A stretch of DNA of 64,000 nt from Streptomyces longhuiensis. Its GTDB lineage: Bacteria > Actinomycetota > Actinomycetes > Streptomycetales > Streptomycetaceae. This document shows, piece by piece, positions 26,686-34,963 of this stretch; position 1 is the first letter of the stretch; every line of letters starts with the position of its first letter. Both the position numbers and the translations under genes were made by a program. The notes under the pieces were generated by a model. It saw nothing but the letters and a program-made list of their open reading frames with translations, was not told the DNA's origin and searched no databases. Location: assembly GCF_020616555.1 (NCBI RefSeq), contig NZ_CP085173.1:4351501-4415500 (forward strand), written 5' to 3'.

Positions 26686-28350
26686 GTGGGCAGCAGAGGC
26701 AGGCAACCCGAGCGCAAGAAGGCGAACGCGGCCGTGATCGGCGGCGTGGTCGCCGTCGTGGTGCTCGGCGCCGGGGTCAGCGCCTACGCCCTCTTCAGCG
26801 GCGACTCGGACTCATCGACCGCCGCCGACGACAAGCCCCAGGTCAAGACGGGTCCCGTCACCTCCGCCGAGGTCCGCACCGCGGCCGACCGGTTCCTGAC
26901 CGCGTGGGCCGCGGGCGACACCGCGAAGGCGGCGGCCGCCACGGACGACGCCACCGCGGCGACGGCCGCCCTCACCTCGTACCGCAAGGACGCCCATCTG
27001 TCCGGGGTGAAGCTGACGCCGGGGAAGCGTGCCGGGGCCAAGATGCCGTTCGCGGTGTCGGCGACGGTCTCGTACGGGGGAAAGTCGAAGCCGTTCGCCT
27101 ACGGCTCCGAACTGACCGTCGTGCGGCGGGTGAAGGACGGCAAGCCGCTCGTCGGGTGGCAGGCGTCCGTCGTGCACCCGGACCTCAAGGACGGCGACCG
27201 GCTCGTCACGGGCGCGGCCGGCGACCCGCCGATCAAGGCGACGGACCGCTCGGGCAACGAGCTGACCGCGGCCAAGTACCCCTCGCTCGGCACCGTCATC
27301 GACGGGCTGCGCGAGAAGTACGGCAAGAAGGCCGGCGGCACGGCGGGCATCGAACTGCGCGTCGTCCACAAGGACAGCGGCAAGGAGAGCGAGCACACGC
27401 CCGACAAGACGCTCGTCGCCCTCTCCAAGGGCACGCCCGGCACCCTGCGCACGACGATCAGCCCGACGGCGCAGGCCGCCGCCGAACGCGAGGTCGCCAA
27501 GCGGGAGAAGGCCGCGGTCGTCACCATCAAGCCGTCGACCGGGGAGATCCTCGCCGTCGCCAACTCCCGCCCCGAAGGCTTCAACACGGCCCTCCAGGGC
27601 TCTCTCGCGCCCGGCTCCACGATGAAGATCGTGACGTCGTCCATGCTCCTGGAGAAGAACCTCGCGGGCGTCGACAAGAAGCACCCGTGCCCCAAGTACG
27701 TGACGTACGGCGGCTGGAAGTTCCAGAACGACGACAAGTTCGAGATCAAGGACGGCACCTTCCGCGCCAGCTTCGCGCGCTCCTGCAACACGGCCTTCAT
27801 CAGCCAGGCCAAGAAGCTGGACGACGGCGATCTGACGAAGCAGGCCCAGGAGGTCTTCGGGCTCGGCCGCGACAACTGGTCGATCGGCGTGCCCAGCTTC
27901 GACGGCGCGGTCCCGGTGCAGTCGCAGGCGCAGATGGCGGCCTCGCTGATCGGGCAGGGCGGGGTGCGGATGAACCCGCTCAACATGGCCTCGGTCGTCG
28001 CCACCGCCGAGACCGGCGAGTTCAAGCAGCCCTACCTCGTCTCGCCCGATGTCGACCACCGCACGCTCGCCACGGCCTCCCGCAAGCTGTCACCGTCGAC
28101 CGTGAGCGCCCTGCGCGAGCTGCTGCACTACACGGCGGTCGCCGGTACGGCGGTCGAGCCGATGTCGGGGCTCGGCACCGACATGGGCGCGAAGACCGGC
28201 TCGGCGGAGGTCGACGGGCAGAAGAAGCCGAACGGCTGGTTCACGGCCTGGCGCGGCGACCTGGCCTCGGCGGCGGTCGTCCAGCAGGGCGGCCACGGCG
28301 GTGACTCGGCGGGTCCCGTGGTGCGGCAGATGCTGCTCGCCGGGGACTGA
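26686..28350 (+). CDS. Class B penicillin-binding protein (MecA-N/NTF2-like plus transpeptidase) 2
   Basis: A 554-residue paralogue of the preceding gene with the same order: membrane span (AAVIGGVVAVVVLGAGVSAYA, about 14-34), NTF2-like domain, transpeptidase. Motifs: S311-T-M-K314, S-C-N in FARSCNTAF and K-T-G in GAKTGSAEVD. GTG 26686 is preceded by a strong GGAGGACC. The two proteins are most alike in the catalytic half and diverge in the stalk, which suggests a tandem duplication followed by specialisation. The 91-bp spacer could hold a promoter. Confidence 0.93.
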   Translation: MGSRGRQPERKKANAAVIGGVVAVVVLGAGVSAYALFSGDSDSSTAADDKPQVKTGPVTSAEVRTAADRFLTAWAAGDTAKAAAATDDATAATAALTSYRKDAHLSGVKLTPGKRAGAKMPFAVSATVSYGGKSKPFAYGSELTVVRRVKDGKPLVGWQASVVHPDLKDGDRLVTGAAGDPPIKATDRSGNELTAAKYPSLGTVIDGLREKYGKKAGGTAGIELRVVHKDSGKESEHTPDKTLVALSKGTPGTLRTTISPTAQAAAEREVAKREKAAVVTIKPSTGEILAVANSRPEGFNTALQGSLAPGSTMKIVTSSMLLEKNLAGVDKKHPCPKYVTYGGWKFQNDDKFEIKDGTFRASFARSCNTAFISQAKKLDDGDLTKQAQEVFGLGRDNWSIGVPSFDGAVPVQSQAQMAASLIGQGGVRMNPLNMASVVATAETGEFKQPYLVSPDVDHRTLATASRKLSPSTVSALRELLHYTAVAGTAVEPMSGLGTDMGAKTGSAEVDGQKKPNGWFTAWRGDLASAAVVQQGGHGGDSAGPVVRQMLLAGD

Positions 28351-28405
28351 CGGCGGGGCCGATACCTGTTCGCGTGGCGGGTACACCGAGCGCTACGGTG
28401 CCGCC

Positions 28406-28930
28406 ATGAGCACCCCGGAATCCGCCGCATCCACCGCATCCGCCGCCACCACCGCGCACCCCCGTTTCGCCGAAGCCCTCACCGAGCTGGGCCTGGCCGA
28501 CGTACTCCCGCTCGTCCGCCGCTTCCCGGAGGCGACCAGGACCGCGCAGGAGGCGGCGGCCGCGATCGGCTGCGAACTCAGTCAGATCTGCAAGTCGCTG
28601 ATCTTCGCTGCGGACAGCGTTCCGGTGCTCGTCCTGATGGACGGTGCGTCGCGGGTGGACGTGGAGCTGGTCCGGCGCGAGCTGGGCGCCGAGAAGGTCA
28701 CCCGCGCCAAGGCGGACGTCGTGCGCGCGACGACCGGGTACGCGATCGGCGGCATCCCGCCCTTCGGGCACGTCACCAGGACGCGGGTCCTCGCCGACCG
28801 TTCGCTCCTCGACCACGACATCGTGTGGGCCGCCGCCGGCACCCCGTACGCCGTGTTCCCCATGGACCCCAAGTCGCTGATCGCACACGCCGGAGCGGCC
28901 CTCGTGGACGTGCGCGAGAGCGCTCAGTGA
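28406..28930 (+). CDS. YbaK/EbsC family protein (aminoacyl-tRNA deacylase type)
   Basis: A 174-residue single-domain protein with the YbaK fold: IGCELSQICKSLIFAADSVP carries the conserved Lys, GGIPPFGH is the family glycine-rich loop, and DIVWAAAGTPYAVFPMDPKS closes the domain. YbaK/ProX proteins hydrolyse mischarged tRNAs such as Cys-tRNA(Pro). The stand-alone form here is the general actinobacterial type and its exact specificity is open. The stop overlaps the GTG of the EamA gene (GTGA). Confidence 0.9.
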   Translation: MSTPESAASTASAATTAHPRFAEALTELGLADVLPLVRRFPEATRTAQEAAAAIGCELSQICKSLIFAADSVPVLVLMDGASRVDVELVRRELGAEKVTRAKADVVRATTGYAIGGIPPFGHVTRTRVLADRSLLDHDIVWAAAGTPYAVFPMDPKSLIAHAGAALVDVRESAQ

Positions 28931-29781
28931 CCCCCATGGTGGCGGCGGCCGTGCTCCTCGCCGCCGTCACGCACGCCAGCTGGAACGCGATCGCCCACCA
29001 CATCACGGACAAGCTGGTCGGCTTCACGCTGATCTCGGGCGGAGGCGCGCTCATCGGGCTCGCGTGCGCGCCGTTCGTGCCGTTCCCGCATGCCGCGGCC
29101 TGGCCGTACCTGCTCCTCTCCGCGCTCCTCCACGTCGCCTACTACGCCCTGCTCATGCGGTCGTTCAAGCTCGGCGACTTCGGCCAGGCGTACCCGATCG
29201 CGCGCGGCACGGCGCCGCTCGTGGTGACGGTGCTCGCGGCGGTGTTCGCGGGCGAGATCCCGGACGGCTGGCAGGCGGCGGGCGTCGCGGTCTCGTGCGC
29301 GGGCCTGACCGGGCTCGCCCTGTGGGGCATCCGGGGCTCGGGACGCAGGCCCGACTGGGCGGCCGTGGGAGCGGCCGTCGCGACGGGCGTGTCCATCGCC
29401 GCGTACACGGTGGTGGACGGCCTCGGCGTGCGGGCCTCAGGGAACTCGCTCGGCTACATCGCGTGGCTGATGATGCTCGGCTGTCTCGGCGTCCCGGTGT
29501 ACGCGGCCTGGATGTGGCGCGGCGAACTGACCGTCCGTCTGCGGCCGTTCGCGGCGGTCGGACTGCTCGGCGCGGCGCTGTCCGTCTCCGCGTACGGGCT
29601 CGTCCTGTGGGCGCAGACCCGGGCGGACCTCGCCCCGATCTCGGCGCTGCGCGAGTCGTCGATCATCGTGGGCGCGGCGATCGGGACGGTGTTCTTCAAG
29701 GAACGGTTCGGTACGCCGCGGATGGTGGCTGCGGGGCTGATGGTGGCGGGGATCGGGCTGATGCTGCACACCGCCGGCTGA
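28927..29781 (+). CDS. EamA/DMT superfamily transporter
   Basis: A 284-residue protein with ten hydrophobic segments in two homologous EamA halves. The first half ends with GQAYPIARGTAPLVVTVLAA and the second with LAPISALRESSIIVGAAIG, each with the family Pro/Arg pattern before the last helices. Members export amino acids, nucleotides or drugs; the substrate is not predictable. GTG 28927 overlaps the YbaK stop; ATG 28936 is an alternative with three fewer residues. Convergent with an SDR gene 9 bases on. Confidence 0.9.
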   Translation: MTPMVAAAVLLAAVTHASWNAIAHHITDKLVGFTLISGGGALIGLACAPFVPFPHAAAWPYLLLSALLHVAYYALLMRSFKLGDFGQAYPIARGTAPLVVTVLAAVFAGEIPDGWQAAGVAVSCAGLTGLALWGIRGSGRRPDWAAVGAAVATGVSIAAYTVVDGLGVRASGNSLGYIAWLMMLGCLGVPVYAAWMWRGELTVRLRPFAAVGLLGAALSVSAYGLVLWAQTRADLAPISALRESSIIVGAAIGTVFFKERFGTPRMVAAGLMVAGIGLMLHTAG

Positions 29782-29790
29782 GCGGGAGCG

Positions 29791-30564
29791 CTACTGGAGG
29801 TGCGCGCGGAATCCCAGGTTCGTCGAGGTCAGACCGCCGTCGACCGGGAGGGTGACCCCGGTGATCCAGGCCGCGTCCGGCGAGGCGAGGAACGTCACGG
29901 CCGCCGCGATGTCCTCCGGCTCACCGACCCGCCCGAGCGGGTAGAGGCCGCTGACGGCGTCCAGGGCGGCGCCCCGGCCCGACCAGGCGGGGGTGCGCAC
30001 CGTGCCCGGAGCGACGAGGTTGACGCGGACGCCGCGCGGGCCCGCGTGGCCGGCGAGGGTGCGGGTCAGTGAGCCGAGTCCCGCCTTCGCGGCGCTGTAC
30101 GCGTGATTGCCGTAGTCCTGAAGGCCGTTGACGGATCCGACGCTCACGATCGCGCCGCGGCCCGACGCCACCAGGTGCGGCAGCGCGGCGCGGCAGCAGC
30201 GGTACGCGCCGGTGAGCGTGATGTCGAGGTCGCGGGCCCACACCTCGTCGGGCTCGTCCTCGAAGAGGGCGGCGTCCGGGGCGCACGCGTAGGCGTTGTT
30301 GACGAGCACGTCGAGGCGGCCGAACCCCTCCACGGCGCCCGCGACCGCCGCCTCCACCGACTCGCGCGTCCCGACGTCGCAGGTGAACGCCCTTGCCGCG
30401 CCGCCCTGTTCGCGGATTCCGGCGACCGTCTTCTCCGCCTCCTGCGGATCCACGTCGGTGACGGCGACCTGCGCCCCCTCGGCGGCGAACCTGCGCGCGG
30501 TCGCGGCGCCGATGCCGCGCGCCGCGCCGGTGACCATGACCCCGTACCCCTCGAAGCGCCTCAT
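29791..30564 (-). CDS. Short-chain dehydrogenase/reductase
   Basis: A 257-residue classical SDR. NAD(P) motif TGAARGIG at residues 12-19, VNNAYA, and the active site S-x12-Y-x3-K (Ser in VSVGSVNG, Tyr and Lys in AYSAAKAGLGSL), ending with the GVTLPVDGGLTSTN signature. Asp in TDVDPQE after the second strand favours NAD(H). Substrate unknown. It is followed after 40 bases by the beta-lactamase-fold gene on the same strand. Confidence 0.92.
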   Translation of the reverse strand: MRRFEGYGVMVTGAARGIGAATARRFAAEGAQVAVTDVDPQEAEKTVAGIREQGGAARAFTCDVGTRESVEAAVAGAVEGFGRLDVLVNNAYACAPDAALFEDEPDEVWARDLDITLTGAYRCCRAALPHLVASGRGAIVSVGSVNGLQDYGNHAYSAAKAGLGSLTRTLAGHAGPRGVRVNLVAPGTVRTPAWSGRGAALDAVSGLYPLGRVGEPEDIAAAVTFLASPDAAWITGVTLPVDGGLTSTNLGFRAHLQ

Positions 30565-30604
30565 GCGCCGACGCTACCCGGCGCGTGCCCGGGCGACACG
30601 GGGG

Positions 30605-31789
30605 CTATCCGGCGAGCGAGGAGCGCACGGCCCGCACCAGCGCCTGAGCGCGCGGGTCGGCGGTGACGCCCTTCTGCTGACCGTTCGTGACGTATCCGAA
30701 GGCGATCCCGGACTCGGGGTCCGCGAAGCCGAGCGCGCCGCCCCGCCCGGGGTGGCCGAAGGAGCCGGGGCCGAGGAGAGGGGAGGCGACGCCGTGGAGC
30801 ATGTAGCCGAGCCCGAAGCGGGTCGGGACGACGAGGACCCGGTCGGCGCCCGAGGACGCCTCGGTACGGGCGGCCTCCATGGTGTCGGGCGTGAACAGGC
30901 GGGTGCCGCCGTCGACTTCGCCGATCAGGGACGCGTAGAAGCGGGAGAGTCCCTCCGCCGTGGCGACGCCGTTCGAGGCGGGCAGCTCCGCCGCGCGGTA
31001 GGCCGGGTCGTTCTCGTCGGGCGCGGGGTGGATGGCGCCGAAGGCGCGGCGGGTCAGGGAGTCGGGGTCGGTGTACGCGTCGGCGACGTTCCTCTTGGGG
31101 CGGGTGCGCAGGCCGCCGGGCGCGGCCGGCGGTTCGACGGGGCCGACGATTCCGGCCCGGTGCGCCTCGGCGTCGGGCAGCCCGACCCAGAGGTCGGCGC
31201 CGACGGGGGCGGCTATGTGCTCGGCGATCCAGGCGCCGACGGTGCGGCCGGTGACGCGGCGCACGAGCTCGCCGGTGAGCCAGCTGTAGGTCTGTGCGTG
31301 GTAGCCGTGGTCGGTGCCGGGTTCCCAGGCGGGGGCCTGGGCGGCGACGGCCGCGGCGCCGGTGTCGGGGTCGGCGGCCTCGGCCACGGTCAGCGGGTGG
31401 TCGAGCGCGGGGACGCCGGCGCGGTGCGCGAGGACGTCGCGGACGCTGACGTGCTCCTTGCCGTGCTCCTTGAACTCGGGCCAGTAGGCGCTGACCGGCG
31501 CGTCCAGGTCGAGCTCTCCTCGCTGGTGCAGGAGGAGCAGCGCGGCGGCGGCCACGCCCTTCGTGGCGGAGCGCATGATCTGGGCGGTGCCGCGCTCCCA
31601 GGGGGCGCCGCCGCTCACGTCGCGGGTGCCGGCCCACAGGTCGACGACCTTGTGTCCGCCGCGGTGCACGACCACGCCCGCGCCGCGCTCGCCGAGCGTC
31701 TCGAAGTTACGGGCGAACGCTTCCCTGACCGGTTCGAATCCGGTGGCCACTGTGCCGTTCATGTCACTCACTTCGGGTGCAACAGCCAT
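30605..31789 (-). CDS. Serine hydrolase, beta-lactamase/EstB family
   Basis: A 394-residue protein with the class C beta-lactamase fold. The nucleophile is in MRSATKGVAAAALLLL (S-x-x-K), the general-base Tyr probably in HGYHAQTYSWLTGELV. The start of the domain (GFEPVREAFARNF) and VVHRGGHKVVDLWAG match the esterase EstB group. No export signal is visible, so it is probably a cytoplasmic esterase rather than a resistance enzyme. Start: ATG 31789, or ATG 31762, which is closer to the domain. Confidence 0.9.
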   Translation of the reverse strand: MAVAPEVSDMNGTVATGFEPVREAFARNFETLGERGAGVVVHRGGHKVVDLWAGTRDVSGGAPWERGTAQIMRSATKGVAAAALLLLHQRGELDLDAPVSAYWPEFKEHGKEHVSVRDVLAHRAGVPALDHPLTVAEAADPDTGAAAVAAQAPAWEPGTDHGYHAQTYSWLTGELVRRVTGRTVGAWIAEHIAAPVGADLWVGLPDAEAHRAGIVGPVEPPAAPGGLRTRPKRNVADAYTDPDSLTRRAFGAIHPAPDENDPAYRAAELPASNGVATAEGLSRFYASLIGEVDGGTRLFTPDTMEAARTEASSGADRVLVVPTRFGLGYMLHGVASPLLGPGSFGHPGRGGALGFADPESGIAFGYVTNGQQKGVTADPRAQALVRAVRSSLAG

Positions 31790-31814
31790 GGATCGCCGAG
31801 GATTCCTCGGCCGC

Positions 31815-32582
31815 TCAGACCTTCACGGACTTCGGGTCGAAGCCGAAGGGGAGCTCCAGGCGGTGTGCGCGCATGAGGTCCTCGTCGGCGAGGAGGTCGC
31901 CGGTCGTCCCGTCGGCCGCGATCACGCCCTCGCTGAGGATCACCGAGCGCGGGCAGAGTTCGAGCGCGTACGGCAGGTCGTGCGTGACCATCAGCACGGT
32001 GACGTCCAACGACCGGAGGATGTCGGCGAGTTCACGGCGCGAGGCCGGGTCGAGGTTCGACGACGGCTCGTCCAGGACGAGGATCTCGGGCTCCATGACG
32101 AGGACGGTGGCGACCGCGACGCGGCGGCGCTGCCCGAAGGAGAGGTGGTGCGGCGGCCGGTCGGCGAAGTCGGCCATGCCGACCTGGGCCAGGGCCTTGT
32201 GCACGCGGGCCTCGAGTTCGGGCCCCTTCACCCCGGCCGCGGCGGGCCCGAAGGCCACGTCCTCGCGGACGGTCGGCATGAAGAGCTGGTCGTCGGGGTC
32301 CTGGAAGACGATGCCGACCTTGCGCCGGATCTCGGCCATGTGCCGCTTGCCGACGGGCAGACCGGCGACGGTCACGGTGCCGGCGCCGCCGGTGAGGATG
32401 CCGTTGAGATGCAGTACGAGGGTCGTCTTGCCCGCGCCGTTGGGCCCGAGCAGGGCGACGCGCTCACCGCGGCCGATGGTCAGGTCGACGCCGAAGAGGG
32501 CCTGGTGCCCGTCGGGGTAGGCGTAGGCGAGGCCACCGACCTCGAGGGAGGCGGGGGAGAGCGGGGCGGGGGAAACAGTCAC
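31815..32582 (-). CDS. cbiO: Energy-coupling-factor transporter ATPase (Ni/Co type)
   Basis: A 255-residue ABC ATPase. Walker A GPNGAGKTTL, signature LSFGQRRRVAVA, Walker B ILVLDEPSSNLD and the H-loop MVTHDLPYAL. The FGQ-type signature and Q-loop context (GIVFQDPDDQLFMPTV) mark the CbiO/EcfA group. GTG 32582 overlaps the cbiQ TGA; ATG 32591 is an alternative three codons up. Powers the CbiMQ membrane complex. Confidence 0.92.
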   Translation of the reverse strand: MTVSPAPLSPASLEVGGLAYAYPDGHQALFGVDLTIGRGERVALLGPNGAGKTTLVLHLNGILTGGAGTVTVAGLPVGKRHMAEIRRKVGIVFQDPDDQLFMPTVREDVAFGPAAAGVKGPELEARVHKALAQVGMADFADRPPHHLSFGQRRRVAVATVLVMEPEILVLDEPSSNLDPASRRELADILRSLDVTVLMVTHDLPYALELCPRSVILSEGVIAADGTTGDLLADEDLMRAHRLELPFGFDPKSVKV

Positions 32583-33340
32583 AGCATCCATCCCAGCAGA
32601 CAGACGACAAGGGCGGCACAGGGGAGGGTGAGGGCGTACGACCACTGCGCGCGGGACGCGCTCACGTCGTCGATGACGGGCATCGATCCGGCGTACCCGC
32701 GGCTGACCATGGCCAGATGCACGCGCTCACCGCGCTCGTAGGAGCGGATGAAGAGGGCGCCCGCGGACTTGGCGAGGACGCCCCAGTGCTTCACGCCGCT
32801 CGCCTCGAAGCCGCGCGACTCACGGGCGATCTTCATACGGCGCATCTCGTCGGTGATCACATCGCCGTAGCGGATCATGAACGACGCGATCTGGACGAGG
32901 AGCGGCGGCAGCTTGAGCCGTTGCAGGCCGAGGAGCAGCTCGCGCAGCTCCGTCGTGGAGGCGAGCAGGACGGACGCGGCGACGCCGAGGGTGCCCTTGG
33001 CGAGGACGTTCCAGGCGCCCCACAGACCGTTGACGCTGAGGGACATCCCGAGAACGTCGACGCGCTCGCCCTGCGCCACGAACGGCATGAGGACGGCGAA
33101 GGCGACGAAGGGGACCTCGATGAGGAGCCGCTTGAGGAGGAACCCTGCCGGGACCCTGGCCGCGTACGCGACGGCCGCGAGCAGCACCGCGTACAGGGCG
33201 AACGCCCACATCGCCTCGCGCGGCGTGGAGACGACCACGATCACGAAGCAGAAGACGGCGGCGAGCTTGGTGTGCGGCGGCAGGCCGTGCACGGGCGAGT
33301 GCCCGTGCCGGTAGAGCTTGTGCGCGTGTCCCGCACCCAT
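32579..33340 (-). CDS. cbiQ: Energy-coupling-factor transmembrane protein
   Basis: A 253-residue membrane protein with five or six spans, starting MGAGHAHKLYRHGHSPVHGL, the His-rich opening of CbiQ/NikQ proteins. The cytoplasmic Ala-Arg-Gly coupling motif appears in REAMWA and in ARESRGFEAS near residue 175, which docks on the ATPase. Overlaps cbiO by 4 bases at its end and follows cbiM by one base, so the three genes are one transcriptional unit. Confidence 0.92.
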   Translation of the reverse strand: MGAGHAHKLYRHGHSPVHGLPPHTKLAAVFCFVIVVVSTPREAMWAFALYAVLLAAVAYAARVPAGFLLKRLLIEVPFVAFAVLMPFVAQGERVDVLGMSLSVNGLWGAWNVLAKGTLGVAASVLLASTTELRELLLGLQRLKLPPLLVQIASFMIRYGDVITDEMRRMKIARESRGFEASGVKHWGVLAKSAGALFIRSYERGERVHLAMVSRGYAGSMPVIDDVSASRAQWSYALTLPCAALVVCLLGWML

Positions 33341-33341
33341 G

Positions 33342-34394
33342 TCAGACGGTCTCCGTGAGCCGGCTCGGGGAGGCGTCCGCGGTGCGGCGCCTGCGCAGCG
33401 CCCAGAAGATGCCGCTGCCGGCGACGACGGTGACGCCGACGCCGATCACGCCGGCGAGGCCGCCGGAGAGCCGGGCGTCGCCGACGTCCTTGACGCCGTA
33501 CCCGGCGAGCGGGGAGCCGTCGGAGGCGTGCTTCTCGGTCGTCTTGTCGATGCCCTTGTCGTGGGCGACCTTCTCCAGGCCGTCCGGGTCGGCGGAGGCG
33601 TAGAAGGAGACGAAGCCGGCGAGGACGAGGGAGGTGACGAGGCCGGTGATCCAGACCTTGCGGTGGGAGCCGCGGGCGGCGACCGGCGCGGGCACGGTGT
33701 CCGGGGCGTCGACGAGTTCGCCGGCCACGCGGAGCTTGAGCGGCCGGTGCAGGCCGCGGGCGCCGTACACGAGGTCGGGGCGGACGGCGACGACGGCGCC
33801 GACGGTCAGCGCGGTGATGACGGCCTCGCCGATGCCGATGAGGACGTGCACGCCGACCATGGCGGTGGCGACCTTGCCGATCGAGACGTCGGTGGTGCCG
33901 CCGATCGCGTAGATCAGGGTGAAGACCACGGCCGCGGCCGGTACGGACAGGAGCGCCGCGACGAAGGAGGCGACGGTGATGGAGCGGCGCGTGCGGGGCA
34001 GCACCTTCACCAGGCCGCGGAAGACGAGGTAGGCGACGACGGTCGTGGTGATCGCCATGTCGGTGATGTTCACGCCGAGCGCGGTCAGACCGCCGTCGGC
34101 GAAGAGCACGCCCTGCATCAGGAGCACCACGGACACGCACAGGACGCCGGTACAGGGGCCGACGAGTATCGCGGCCAGCGCGCCGCCGAGGAGGTGGCCG
34201 CTGGTGCCTGCCGCGACCGGGAAGTTCAGCATCTGCACGGCGAAGATGAACGCGGCGACGAGGCCCGCGAGGGGGGCCGTGCGCTCGTCGAGCTCGCGCC
34301 GGGCACCCCGGAGGCTGACGGCCACGGCGCCCGCGGCGACGACACCCGCGGCCGCCGAGACGGGGGCGTTGATGAATCCGTCGGGGACATGCAT
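33342..34394 (-). CDS. cbiM: Ni/Co ECF transporter substrate-binding protein with fused PDGLE domain
   Basis: A 350-residue membrane protein beginning exactly at the CbiM/NikM signature MHVPDGFI; His2 ligates the metal at the very N-terminus, so ATG 34394 is certain. Six spans (residues 5-220) include NFPVAAGTSGHLLGGALAAI, the second metal motif. A C-terminal extension of about 110 residues holds SADPDGLEKVAHDKG (PDGLE domain, the CbiN/NikN counterpart) and a final span. So the M and N parts are fused. A Nur-box-like site at 34468-34484 suggests nickel rather than cobalt. Confidence 0.94.
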   Translation of the reverse strand: MHVPDGFINAPVSAAAGVVAAGAVAVSLRGARRELDERTAPLAGLVAAFIFAVQMLNFPVAAGTSGHLLGGALAAILVGPCTGVLCVSVVLLMQGVLFADGGLTALGVNITDMAITTTVVAYLVFRGLVKVLPRTRRSITVASFVAALLSVPAAAVVFTLIYAIGGTTDVSIGKVATAMVGVHVLIGIGEAVITALTVGAVVAVRPDLVYGARGLHRPLKLRVAGELVDAPDTVPAPVAARGSHRKVWITGLVTSLVLAGFVSFYASADPDGLEKVAHDKGIDKTTEKHASDGSPLAGYGVKDVGDARLSGGLAGVIGVGVTVVAGSGIFWALRRRRTADASPSRLTETV

Positions 34395-34467
34395 GAGTGA
34401 GAGCTCCGCTTCGGGGCAAGCGACAGGTTTGAGACAGGCTTGGTGACCGTCCGATGATAGTGCCTTG

Positions 34468-34484
34468 TTGCGAACCGCTTGCAA
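34468..34484. promoter_or_regulatory. Nur-box-like operator upstream of cbiM
   Basis: TTGCGA-ACCGC-TTGCAA: two hexamers in the TTGCAA-N5-TTGCAA arrangement described for the nickel-responsive Fur-family regulator Nur of Streptomyces coelicolor, with one mismatch in the first half. It lies 74 bases before the cbiM start, in promoter position. Confidence 0.6.
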
Positions 34485-34534
34485 GAGCGCCGTGGACCCA
34501 ATTAATCCCGAAGCAACCCCTGGGTACATAGCCG

Positions 34535-34553
34535 CCCATATGACTTATATGGG
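34535..34553. promoter_or_regulatory. Perfect palindrome upstream of the SsgA-family gene
   Basis: CCCATAT-GACTT-ATATGGG: perfect 7-bp arms with a 5-base spacer, 45 bases before the start of the ssg-like gene and on the far side of the divergent cbiM promoter. A/T-rich arms are rare in this genome, which makes chance less likely. Confidence 0.6.
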
Positions 34554-34597
34554 ACATTGGATGACAGCACGCACAACTAGACGACGAGGAGTCCCCG

Positions 34598-34927
34598 ATG
34601 TCTGACGTCGAGCAGTACGCACGCGCGCGCATCGTCACGGACTCCCCCGACGAGGCACCGCCCGTCTCCGCAGTCCTGAGCTACGACGGACGCGTCCACG
34701 TCACCGTCCCCGAAGAGGGCGACTGGTACTTCACCCGCGAGCTCCTGGAAGAGGGGCTGCGCGCCCCGACCACCGTGGGCGACATCCACATCTGGCCCTG
34801 CGGCCGCGTCCAGGCCGTCATGGAGTTCCACTCGCCGAAAGGGGTGGCGGTCGTGCAGTTCGAGAAGAAGGCGCTGGTGCGCTTCCTCCGCCGGACGTAC
34901 ACGACCGCCACCCCGGTGGCCCGCTGA
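34598..34927 (+). CDS. SsgA-family sporulation/cell division regulator
   Basis: A 109-residue protein matching SsgA-like proteins (SALPs), found only in morphologically complex actinomycetes. The family core is visible: VSAVLSYDGRVHVTV, then WYFTRELLEEGLRAP and GDIHIWPCGRVQAVMEF, ending ALVRFLRRTYTTA. It is shorter than the usual 130-145 residues because it lacks the C-terminal acidic tail. SALPs steer septum placement and autolytic spore separation. GAGGAG lies 9 bases before the ATG. The SsgE member of S. coelicolor is encoded near a pair of PBP genes, so an SsgE-like role is plausible. Confidence 0.85.
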   Translation: MSDVEQYARARIVTDSPDEAPPVSAVLSYDGRVHVTVPEEGDWYFTRELLEEGLRAPTTVGDIHIWPCGRVQAVMEFHSPKGVAVVQFEKKALVRFLRRTYTTATPVAR

Positions 34928-34960
34928 GGGCCCTTCGCGCTTCTGGTCAGGAAGGGGCCC
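34928..34960. terminator. Possible hairpin between convergent genes
   Basis: GGGCCCTTC (34928-34936) can pair with GAAGGGGCCC (34951-34960) with one bulge and a 14-base loop. It occupies the 36-base gap between the ssg-like gene and the MMPL gene. Confidence 0.45.
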
Positions 34961-34963
34961 CGG

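Noticed and set aside
34395-34597. Cobalamin riboswitch upstream of cbiM
   Set aside because: No B12-box-like core was found on the cbiM-sense strand, and the Nur-like site gives a better explanation.
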